Position numbers and translations under genes: made by a program
Source: Aquimarina sp. MMG016
GTDB lineage: Bacteria; Bacteroidota; Bacteroidia; Flavobacteriales; Flavobacteriaceae
Direction of reading: 5' to 3'
Assembly: GCF_018100805.1 (NCBI RefSeq)
Contig: NZ_JAGJEA010000004.1
Coordinates: 1 to 64,000 of the forward strand
DNA: 64,000 nucleotides
In this document: positions 48,479 through 55,742 of the stretch, piece by piece
Layout: every line of letters starts with the position of its first letter
Position numbering within the stretch: position 1 is the stretch's first letter
The notes under the pieces: model-generated
Databases searched by the model: none
Told to the model about the DNA's origin: nothing
The model's input: the letters and a program-made list of their open reading frames with translations, nothing else

Positions 48479-49465
48479 ATGAATATACTTATAGAAGATA
48501 AAACTGCTGTACTACCAGTTAAAAAATATGGAGGTACAGAACGCGTAATATGGGGCCTAGGAAAAGAATTAGCTAAAATGGGGCACAAAGTATATTTTTT
48601 AGCAAAAAAGGGATCTCATAGTGATTTTGCAACTGTAATTAATTTTGATGAAACAAAAGATATAAAAGATCAGATTCCTCAAGAGATAGATGTGGTACAT
48701 TTATTTCATTCATCCGGAAAAAATTTAGATAAACCATATCTCTTTACTATGGAAGGTAACCCTCCTCCTAATCAAGTATTAGATAACAATATGGTTTTTG
48801 TTTCCAAGAATCACGCTAATAGATATGGTTCTAATTCATACGTATACAACGGTATTGATTGGGATGATTATCCTGATCCCATTTTGGATGGAGAGAGAAA
48901 ATACCTTCATTTTCTTGCTAAGGCCTCTTGGAAAATAAAAAACCTATTTGGCGCAACAAAAATAGCCTTAAAATCAGGAGAAAAACTTCATGTAATGGGA
49001 GGAGATAGATTGACATATCGTAATATCAAAAGAGGGTTAAAGTACATATTAAATCCAAACATCATTTTTCTTGGCATGGTAGAGAACGATGTTAAAATGA
49101 AGGTTGCACAAAATTCAAAAGCTCTTGTTTTTCCTGTAATATGGCACGAACCATTTGGGATAGCTATTACCGAAAGTATGTATGCTGGCTGCGCAGTTTT
49201 TGGAACTAAAAATGGGTCTTTAAAAGAGTTAATCACACCAGAAGTAGGATTTACAGGTTCTAACTCGGACGAAATAGCAAAAGCCATAAGAGAGTTTGAT
49301 TACAATCCCAGACGATGTCATGAATATGCTGTTAAGTACTTTAATTCTAAAGTAATGACCGAATCTTATCTTAAGCTTTATAAAAAAGTTATGCAGGGGG
49401 AAAAGCTGAATCCAGAAAATCCTAAGTACATAGCATCAAAAAATACTGTCCCCGAATTTAATTAG
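48479..49465 (+). CDS. Glycosyltransferase family 4, copy 2
   Basis: Paralogue of the GT4 at 46711 with exactly the same length, 328 residues, from ATG 48479; the frame is open for 16 codons upstream, but those codons have no counterpart in copy 1. KYGGTERVIWGLGKELAK begins it, and FPVIWHEPFGIAITESMYAG is the donor site. All motifs are intact and the divergence is mostly conservative, so it is probably functional, perhaps with a different sugar or acceptor. It is followed at once by the sua5 remnant. Confidence 0.91.
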   Translation: MNILIEDKTAVLPVKKYGGTERVIWGLGKELAKMGHKVYFLAKKGSHSDFATVINFDETKDIKDQIPQEIDVVHLFHSSGKNLDKPYLFTMEGNPPPNQVLDNNMVFVSKNHANRYGSNSYVYNGIDWDDYPDPILDGERKYLHFLAKASWKIKNLFGATKIALKSGEKLHVMGGDRLTYRNIKRGLKYILNPNIIFLGMVENDVKMKVAQNSKALVFPVIWHEPFGIAITESMYAGCAVFGTKNGSLKELITPEVGFTGSNSDEIAKAIREFDYNPRRCHEYAVKYFNSKVMTESYLKLYKKVMQGEKLNPENPKYIASKNTVPEFN

Positions 49466-49701
49466 TGGAAGATCACCAGTAGAAATAGAAAAGCATTTAC
49501 AATTCTAAAATAGCTTATTTTGTTTCTACTTCAGCAAATATTAGTGGTAAACCTACGCCAAATAACCTAAAAGAAATAAGTAAAGAGATTTTGGAAGGCG
49601 TAGACTATGTTGTAAATTTGCCACTGCAAAATAAAGGTGCTAAACCTTCTTCGATTATCAAAATAGGAGGTGATAGCACTGTGAAAATTATCAGGAAGTA
49701 A
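49465..49701 (+). pseudogene. Remnant of a threonylcarbamoyladenylate synthase (sua5) gene
   Basis: The first 57 bases match the start of sua5 at 47697, with the ATG changed to GTG, and hit a stop after five codons. About 335 bases are missing. From 49522 the sequence matches the last 180 bases of sua5 almost perfectly, ending at the same TAA. It cannot make the enzyme. It marks copy 2 of the duplicated block, where the downstream cca is the intact one. Confidence 0.9.
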
Positions 49702-49726
49702 ATCGTTCATGTCCGAAGCTAAAAAT
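49522..49726 (+). repeat. 205-nt direct repeat, copy 2
   Basis: Partner of 48087-48291. It covers the sua5 remnant's 3' end, the same 7-base spacer and the first 18 bases of the functional cca gene. Confidence 0.9.
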
Positions 49727-51148
49727 TATAAAGAAGCACTACAACACCCTATTTTTAAAACAATTACTCAAGCAGCAGCCAATCTAAATCTTGATAGCTA
49801 TGTCATTGGAGGGTTTGTAAGAGACTATATACTACAAAGAGGAAACGCCAAGGATATTGATATTGTAGCTGTCGGCAGTGGAATAGAACTCGCCAAAGAA
49901 GTTTCCAGACTTTTACCAAATAATCCTAAAGTTCAGGTTTTTAAAACCTATGGTACTGCGATGCTAAGATCCGACGAAATCGAAGTTGAATTTGTTGGAG
50001 CACGCAAGGAATCTTATACCGAAGATAGTCGTAATCCAATGGTAGAAAATGGAACTCTGGAAGATGACCAAAATAGAAGAGATTTTACCATCAATGCATT
50101 GGCGCTAAACTTAGCTAAAGATCATTTTGGAGATATTCTCGATCCTTTTGATGGATTAGAAGATTTGAAGTCAAAAATCATTCGCACTCCTCTGGATCCT
50201 GATGTCACCTATTCTGATGATCCACTCAGAATGATGAGAGCCATTCGATTCGCAACGCAGTTGAATTTTAAAATTGAAGACAAATCATTAAGAGCAATCT
50301 CTAAGAATAAAGATCGCATTAAGATCATCACCAAAGAACGAATTGTTGATGAGCTTCATAAAATATTATTAAGTGACAGACCTTCAGTTGGCTTTAAATT
50401 ATTGGAGACTACAGGACTTCTTCCATATATTTTACCCGAATTAGTTGCCTTAAAAGGTATTGATGAGATCGAAGGTCAAAAACACAAAGATAATTTTTAC
50501 CATACACTAGAAGTAGTTGACAATATTTCTGAAAACACAGATGATCTATGGTTACGCTGGGCTGCTTTACTACATGATATAGGCAAGGCTCCCACTAAAA
50601 AATTTAGCAAAAAAGTAGGATGGACATTTCACGGTCACGAATTTGTGGGCTCTAAAATGGTTTTTAAATTATTTAAGCGTCTAAAAATGCCTCTGAATGA
50701 AAAGATGAAGTTTGTTCAGAAAATGGTATTAATGAGTTCTCGTCCTATTGTGATTGCTTCAGGAGTTACGGATTCTGCAGTTCGCAGATTGGTTTTTGAT
50801 GCCGGAGATTATATTGAAGAATTGATGACGCTTTGCGAAGCAGATATTACGACCAAAAACCCAAAACGTTTTAAGAAATACCATAACAATTTTAAGATTG
50901 TTCGCCAAAAGATGATTGAAGTTGAAGAACGGGATCATATTCGTAATTTCCAACCACCGGTTACTGGTGAGGAAATTATGGAAACCTTCAACATTAAACC
51001 TTCACGAGAAATCGGAATCATAAAAGAGGCTATAAAAGAAGCTATTCTAGAGGGTGAAATACCTAATGAACACAAAGCAGCATATCAGTTTATGATTAAG
51101 AAAGGAGGAGAATTAGGGTTGAAAATTACTAAGAATCTTCATAAATAA
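49709..51148 (+). CDS. cca: CCA tRNA nucleotidyltransferase with HD domain
   Basis: Adds or repairs the 3' CCA end of tRNAs. The 479 residues start with the class II polymerase beta-like head: YVIGGFVRDYILQRGNAKDIDIVA with the catalytic DxD, then EDDQNRRDFTINALAL and YSDDPLRMMRAIRFATQL. RDRIKIITKERIVDELHKIL (in part) follows. A C-terminal HD domain has WAALLHDIGKAPTKK and FHGHEFVG, which usually gives phosphohydrolase activity. It is complete, in contrast to the remnant at 48274, and belongs to copy 2 of the duplication. Confidence 0.94.
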   Translation: MSEAKNYKEALQHPIFKTITQAAANLNLDSYVIGGFVRDYILQRGNAKDIDIVAVGSGIELAKEVSRLLPNNPKVQVFKTYGTAMLRSDEIEVEFVGARKESYTEDSRNPMVENGTLEDDQNRRDFTINALALNLAKDHFGDILDPFDGLEDLKSKIIRTPLDPDVTYSDDPLRMMRAIRFATQLNFKIEDKSLRAISKNKDRIKIITKERIVDELHKILLSDRPSVGFKLLETTGLLPYILPELVALKGIDEIEGQKHKDNFYHTLEVVDNISENTDDLWLRWAALLHDIGKAPTKKFSKKVGWTFHGHEFVGSKMVFKLFKRLKMPLNEKMKFVQKMVLMSSRPIVIASGVTDSAVRRLVFDAGDYIEELMTLCEADITTKNPKRFKKYHNNFKIVRQKMIEVEERDHIRNFQPPVTGEEIMETFNIKPSREIGIIKEAIKEAILEGEIPNEHKAAYQFMIKKGGELGLKITKNLHK

Positions 51149-51153
51149 AAAAC

Positions 51154-52188
51154 ATGAAAAAATATTTCAGACCACTTGTCATTACTTCCCTCGTATTCAT
51201 TTACCTGATTATAATAGCAGGTGCTGTGGTAAGAATGACCGGATCCGGAATGGGATGTCCGGATTGGCCAAAGTGTTTTGGATATTATATTCCTCCTACA
51301 GAAGAAGCACAGATACAATGGCAGCCAAATGTTGAGTATAAAAAAGGGTTTATAGTCATCGTTAATGAAGAACTAAGAATTGCTCCAAAAGATTTTGTTT
51401 CTACAGAAACCTATAACCCAACGAATTGGAAAGGCTATACAAAACATGATTATGCAAAGTTTAATGTATGGCATACCTGGATCGAATATATTAACCGTCT
51501 AGTCACCGTGCTTTCAGGAATTCCTATGCTTATCATGTTTTTAATTTCATTTACGTATTGGAAAACAAGAAAACAGATTCCTGTTTTTACCACCATTACT
51601 ATTTTGGCTATGGGTTTTCAGGCTTGGCTAGGAAAAGTTGTTGTAGATTCTAATTTACTACCCTTCAGAATAACAATTCATATGGTTATGGCTTTTGTCA
51701 TTCTGGCGATCCTATTATATATACTGTTTTTAACCAGAAAAAAAGAGACCTCAAGAACATTTACCAACACATTTAAAGGTGTTTTTATCTTTTCTGTTAT
51801 TCTCACGTTAGTCCAAGTAGCTTTGGGGACCCAAGTACGTCAACATGTAGATGAGCAAGTAAAAGCTATAGGAGAACTAGCTAAATCTGAGTGGTTAAAT
51901 CCTCCTACAATAACATTTTATATTCATAGATCATTTTCGGTACTGGTAGTTTTAGTAAATGCTTGGCTATTTCTTCAACATAAAAAATTACAACTAGGAC
52001 TATCTAAACTGAACTGGGTACTGATATTTATTGGTTTAGAAGCGCTTAGCGGTATTATTATGTATTATTTTGATTTTCCTTTTCTAACACAGCCCTTGCA
52101 TTTGGTATTAGCTTCTTTATTATTCGGTGTACAATTTTTTATTCTTTTAGAAGTTTTTAAACTTAAAAAACCGAATTCTAAAATCTGA
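51154..52188 (+). CDS. ctaA: Heme A synthase (COX15/CtaA family)
   Basis: Oxidises the methyl of heme O to make heme A for cytochrome c oxidase. The 344-residue integral membrane protein has about eight hydrophobic helices. GAVVRMTGSGMGCPDWPKCFG near residue 25 is the signature, with the Cys pair on the outer loop. Conserved heme-ligand His residues occur in VWHTWIEYINR, ITIHMVMAF, YIHRSFSVLV and QPLHLVLASL. The gene lies 5 bases after cca. Its stop codon falls inside a 24-bp palindrome. Confidence 0.93.
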   Translation: MKKYFRPLVITSLVFIYLIIIAGAVVRMTGSGMGCPDWPKCFGYYIPPTEEAQIQWQPNVEYKKGFIVIVNEELRIAPKDFVSTETYNPTNWKGYTKHDYAKFNVWHTWIEYINRLVTVLSGIPMLIMFLISFTYWKTRKQIPVFTTITILAMGFQAWLGKVVVDSNLLPFRITIHMVMAFVILAILLYILFLTRKKETSRTFTNTFKGVFIFSVILTLVQVALGTQVRQHVDEQVKAIGELAKSEWLNPPTITFYIHRSFSVLVVLVNAWLFLQHKKLQLGLSKLNWVLIFIGLEALSGIIMYYFDFPFLTQPLHLVLASLLFGVQFFILLEVFKLKKPNSKI

Positions 52189-52201
52189 ATTCAGATTTTA
52201 G
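52178..52201. terminator. 24-bp perfect palindrome over the ctaA stop codon
   Basis: A perfect palindrome centred on GAATTC spans 52178-52201 and includes the TGA stop (52186-52188). As RNA it would form a hairpin followed by few T residues; it could be a terminator or a regulator site, since the next promoter box starts 5 bases later. Confidence 0.5.
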
Positions 52202-52205
52202 CTTG

Positions 52206-52213
52206 TATCTTTG
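52206..52213 (+). promoter_or_regulatory. -7 promoter box of the pRiA4b ORF-3-like gene
   Basis: TATCTTTG matches TAnnTTTG exactly, 20 bases before the ATG at 52234; the palindrome at 52178-52201 occupies the -33 region. Confidence 0.45.
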
Positions 52214-52233
52214 CAAATCCAAATTAGTATAAC

Positions 52234-52749
52234 ATGATTTACCGTTTCAGAGTTATTCTGGATACAGAAGAAGATGTGTTTAGAGATATCGAAATAGAGC
52301 AAGATGCTACTTTAGAGCAGTTTCATAATGTGATTACCCAATCCTTTGGGTTTGATGGTACAGAAATGGCATCATTTTACGTTAGTGATGAACAATGGAA
52401 CCAGGGAGAAGAAATTTCACTTTTTGACATGAGTGATGGTAGTGAACCTGTTCGATTAATGAATGAAACCACCTTAATCGATGTGGTCCATGAAGCATCT
52501 CCTAAACTGATCTATATTTATGACTTTTTAAGTATGTGGACCTTTTTGGTAGAATTAGCAGAAATCGCAGAATACGAAAACGGAATGGAATATCCTAACG
52601 TAATGTTTATTCATGGTCAAATCCCTGATGCTGCACCAGACAAAGAATTTAAAGCTGATGAATCAGGAAGTTTTGACGAAGGAAATGATAATGAATTTTT
52701 AAACCTTGATGAATATGATGACTTAGGGTTTGATGAGAATTGGAATTAA
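52234..52749 (+). CDS. Plasmid pRiA4b ORF-3-like family protein
   Basis: A 171-residue acidic protein. IYRFRVILDTEEDVFRDIEI and TLEQFHNVITQSFGFDG match the pRiA4b ORF-3-like domain, sometimes called IS1096 TnpR-like. DFLSMWTFLVELAEI follows and an Asp/Glu-rich tail ends it. The function is unknown. The name does not imply a transposon, and no transposase or terminal repeat is nearby. Confidence 0.8.
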   Translation: MIYRFRVILDTEEDVFRDIEIEQDATLEQFHNVITQSFGFDGTEMASFYVSDEQWNQGEEISLFDMSDGSEPVRLMNETTLIDVVHEASPKLIYIYDFLSMWTFLVELAEIAEYENGMEYPNVMFIHGQIPDAAPDKEFKADESGSFDEGNDNEFLNLDEYDDLGFDENWN

Positions 52750-52766
52750 AATAAAATAATTTATCT

Positions 52767-52831
52767 TTTCCGCGAAGGCGGGAAACCATATAACTAACTA
52801 TAATTAAACAGATTCCTGCTTACGCAGGAAT
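52767..52831. repeat. Two REP-like hairpins between genes
   Basis: The gap holds an imperfect hairpin (TTTCCGC at 52767-52773 with GCGGGAAA at 52778-52785) and a perfect one (ATTCCTGC at 52812-52819 with GCAGGAAT at 52824-52831, loop TTAC). The words around CGCGAAGGCGGGAA and CCTGCTTACGCAGGAATGACA are of the kind that recur in intergenic repeats of many bacteria; copy number here is not known. Confidence 0.55.
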
Positions 52832-52843
52832 GACAAGGATGTC

Positions 52844-53902
52844 ATGATCAACCTATACAGCACCCAGATTGAATCCCTTTCGGTTCATAGAATCGGAAAC
52901 AAAAGCAGAAACGAAAATATATTCTTATCAGAGTCTCCTTATGCGCTAAATGATGAATTGACTGCATTACTAAAGGAATACTTCTTTAAGCCTTTTAGAG
53001 AAAAAGAGGAAAACTACTTTCAGTTTGCTAATGAAGTAGATGTAGAGTTTAATCCTCTATATAAAATTGTTTCTGAGATTTTTGATAACCCTTCTTCGGT
53101 ACATGAAAAATCTAAGAGAATTGCTTCTTTATTATATGAACAATCACAACATCCACATATCAAAAGTGGTGAAGTGTATGTAACTTATCTGGATAATGTG
53201 GCTATTGATAACGAAAAAGTATCAGCTTTAGGTATTTTTAAATCTGAATTAAAACACGATTTCTTACAATTCGAAGAACAAGGAAGTGATTTGGAACTAT
53301 TAATCCAGCAGGGAGTTAATTTGAATAAGTTAGATAAAGGCTGTTTGATTTTTAATCATAAAAAAGAAGAGGGATATAAGATTCTTTCTGTGGATTCTAA
53401 TCGATATGACACTAAATATTGGTTAGAGCATTTCTTAGGTGTAGAAGCTTTTGCGGATGAAAATTTCTATACCAAAAAGTATATGAAATTTTGCCAAGAT
53501 TTTGCCAAAGATGTAGTACTACCGGCAGAAGACAAAAAGGAAGAAGTAATGTTTATGAACCGTGCGGTAAATCACTTTGCTAAGAATGACGAATTCGAAG
53601 AATCTGCTTTCTTAAACGAGGTGATTGATAATCCTGATCTGATTCCTGAATTTAAGCATTACAAGACAGAAAAAGCTCCAAAATACCAGATTGAAGACCT
53701 TACCTCCTTCCCTATTGCAAATAATGCAGTTACTGCAGCTCGCAAAAAAATCAAGAATGTGATTAATCTGGACACCAATGTACAGATCAAGATGGATTTC
53801 ATTAATCCCGAATCTGCAGAGAAGTTTGTAGAAAAAGGCTGGGACGAAGAAAAACAGATGTATTATTACTTGGTCTATTTTAATAAGGAGCAGAAAACGT
53901 AG
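52844..53902 (+). CDS. Nucleoid-associated protein (NdpA-like)
   Basis: A 352-residue protein of the 37-kDa nucleoid-associated family (YejK/NdpA). It has no signal peptide. YEQSQHPHIKSGEVYVTYL and ALGIFKSELKHDFLQFEEQG are recognisable segments, and KKYMKFCQDFAKDVVLP lies mid-protein. E. coli YejK binds nucleoid and topoisomerase IV; assignment here is by family resemblance. It stands between two repeat-containing gaps. Confidence 0.82.
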   Translation: MINLYSTQIESLSVHRIGNKSRNENIFLSESPYALNDELTALLKEYFFKPFREKEENYFQFANEVDVEFNPLYKIVSEIFDNPSSVHEKSKRIASLLYEQSQHPHIKSGEVYVTYLDNVAIDNEKVSALGIFKSELKHDFLQFEEQGSDLELLIQQGVNLNKLDKGCLIFNHKKEEGYKILSVDSNRYDTKYWLEHFLGVEAFADENFYTKKYMKFCQDFAKDVVLPAEDKKEEVMFMNRAVNHFAKNDEFEESAFLNEVIDNPDLIPEFKHYKTEKAPKYQIEDLTSFPIANNAVTAARKKIKNVINLDTNVQIKMDFINPESAEKFVEKGWDEEKQMYYYLVYFNKEQKT

Positions 53903-54231
53903 TTAAAGTTTATGAGTGTTTGAGTATGTGAGTTTTTGAGAAAATATCTTAAACTCACATACTTTCCTCTCAAAGCAAAGCGTTTTCATTGACTCACCTC
54001 TCTACTTCTCACATACTCAACAACTATTTTTAAATTTTATCACTATTCTTTTAAGTCAAAAGATCTAAATCCAGTATCTTCGCGGCTGATTTTTCCCCAA
54101 TGGTTAATTTTTTTTTATGAAATGGGGTAACATTTTATCTATAAACGGCACTATGAAGTATACATCCTATTCGTGATAATAAAAGATTGTTATCAGTTAG
54201 GGTAAAAAATTGACGTTAAATAAACTTTATT
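53903..54231. other. Intergenic region, 329 bases, with a hairpin repeat
   Basis: No gene is seen. The left half holds hairpin repeat A and further words built on ACTCACATACTC. The right half is AT-rich and presumably carries the promoter of the next gene, with TAAACTTTA close to its ATG. Confidence 0.6.
53922..53982. repeat. Hairpin repeat A (left of the GIGT-repeat gene)
   Basis: Starts GAGTATGTGAGTTTTTGAG and ends CAAAGCAAAGCG. Bases 53923-53935 pair perfectly with 53951-53963. A copy of about 85% identity lies at 55667-55726, just beyond the intervening gene. Confidence 0.75.
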
Positions 54232-55653
54232 ATGATTAAACACGTATTAACATTTCTGATTTTAATATCTTTCTCTTCTTTATTAAAAGGTCAAACACAA
54301 ACACAAGATTTAAATATGGGATTGTACCAATTACAATTTCCTAGTGCAAATGGGGGGTCTAATAGAATTCAAAGTTTTGGAGGAACTTTTCCTGGAACTT
54401 GGTTATTCAAATCTAGATTTGATAACATAACTTTAGATGCTGGAGAAAATGAGAATAATAAATATAAAATCCTTTTTTTGAGTGGTGGTATAGAAAGAGC
54501 GAGAATGAATGGTGACGGAAAATTTGGTATTGGAACTTCGAATCCGAAAAAAAGATTTCATATTTCAGCTCCTTCTGATGATGGAATTGCTTTAAGTTCT
54601 GGTAATGCTATACTAGGAGAAACAGGTTCGGGTACTTTTACACAACTTCTTTTCTGGAATGGGACAAATTCTTATTATGGAAGAAGTGCTACAGGAGCTG
54701 GAATAAATAACCACTATTTTAGAACTGGTGGTATAGATAGAATGATTATAAACTCTAATGGTAATGTAGGAATAGGAACAACAAACCCTACCGAGAAACT
54801 ACAAGTAAATGGGAATATATCTGCCTTTGAAGGTGATATAATTTTACACAACAACTCCATAAATCAAGAAGATAGTGGAACAATTCGTTGGAATGAATAT
54901 CCTGGGGGAACAAATACCAATCAATCAGGTGCATATATGAAATATAATGGTAGTAATAACTACTTACAAATATCTACCAATGATGAAAACAATAATTATG
55001 AACACGTAAGAGTTTATAGAGGTGGTAGGTTAGTACTACAACCTAATTCAGGCAATGTGGGTATAGGAACTACAAATCCATCTGGTAAATTAGAAATTTT
55101 AAAAAATGCCGATTTATCCAATGCAATAACATTACCTAATAGCGGACTTATAATAAGAGCTGATAACAATGGTAATGATGCAAGCCTTAGGTTTGGAGTA
55201 GATAACACCAATCTAAAGGCAGTAATTCAAACACAGCAAACCACAACCGCCGCAAAATTTGATTTGCTTATTAATCCATTTGGAGGAAACATTGGAATAG
55301 GAACAACCACCCCAGACTCCAAACTAGCCGTAAACGGTAATATCCACGCCAAAGAGGTAAAAATAGACCTTATAGGATGGCCTGACTATGTTTTTGAAAG
55401 TGATTATAACCTACCAACATTGCAAGAAGTAGAAAACCATATCGTAGAAAAAGGACATTTACAAAACATCCCTTCTGCAGCAGAAGTAGCAGAAAATGGC
55501 ATCCAACTGGGAGAAATGAACAAAAAATTGCTGGAAAAAATAGAAGAACTTACCTTATATATGATTGAGCAAAATAAAAAGACAGCACAGCTGCAAAAAG
55601 AAGTAATAGCATTGAAAAAGAAAAATATCGAGCTAGAGAAAAAAATAAAATAG
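54232..55653 (+). CDS. Secreted GIGT-repeat fibre-like protein with C-terminal coiled coil
   Basis: A 473-residue exported protein (signal peptide LTFLILISFSSLLKGQ). At least four repeats of the form GNVGIGTTNPTEKLQVNGNI recur, near residues 97, 178, 277 and 350; such repeats form beta-structured shafts in surface and phage-fibre-like proteins. The C-terminal 70 residues form a leucine-zipper-like coiled coil (KKLLEKIEELTLYMIEQNKK), suggesting trimerisation. No T9SS sorting domain is visible. Related hairpin repeats lie on both sides. No phage genes are nearby. Confidence 0.8.
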   Translation: MIKHVLTFLILISFSSLLKGQTQTQDLNMGLYQLQFPSANGGSNRIQSFGGTFPGTWLFKSRFDNITLDAGENENNKYKILFLSGGIERARMNGDGKFGIGTSNPKKRFHISAPSDDGIALSSGNAILGETGSGTFTQLLFWNGTNSYYGRSATGAGINNHYFRTGGIDRMIINSNGNVGIGTTNPTEKLQVNGNISAFEGDIILHNNSINQEDSGTIRWNEYPGGTNTNQSGAYMKYNGSNNYLQISTNDENNNYEHVRVYRGGRLVLQPNSGNVGIGTTNPSGKLEILKNADLSNAITLPNSGLIIRADNNGNDASLRFGVDNTNLKAVIQTQQTTTAAKFDLLINPFGGNIGIGTTTPDSKLAVNGNIHAKEVKIDLIGWPDYVFESDYNLPTLQEVENHIVEKGHLQNIPSAAEVAENGIQLGEMNKKLLEKIEELTLYMIEQNKKTAQLQKEVIALKKKNIELEKKIK

Positions 55654-55666
55654 TATGTGAGTTACT

Positions 55667-55726
55667 GAGTATGTGAGTTTTTGAGTAAATACTTAATCTC
55701 ACATACTCACCACTCAAAGCGAAGCG
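55667..55726. repeat. Hairpin repeat B (right of the GIGT-repeat gene)
   Basis: Partner of 53922-53982, in the same orientation. GAGTATGTGAG at 55667-55677 pairs with CTCACATACTC at 55698-55708. It lies 13 bases after the GIGT-repeat gene and between two convergent genes, so it may serve as a terminator. Confidence 0.75.
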
Positions 55727-55742
55727 CCCTCAGCTCTAACGA

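Noticed and set aside
49465-49701. Short functional second Sua5 protein
   Set aside because: The frame hits a stop after five codons and the middle third of the gene, including the nucleotide-binding region, is deleted.
52234-52749. Insertion-sequence passenger gene (IS1096 TnpR-like name)
   Set aside because: The database name is historical. There is no transposase, terminal inverted repeat or target duplication around it.
54232-55653. Prophage tail-fibre gene
   Set aside because: GIGT repeats occur in phage fibres, but the neighbours are chromosomal housekeeping and transporter genes with no phage functions.
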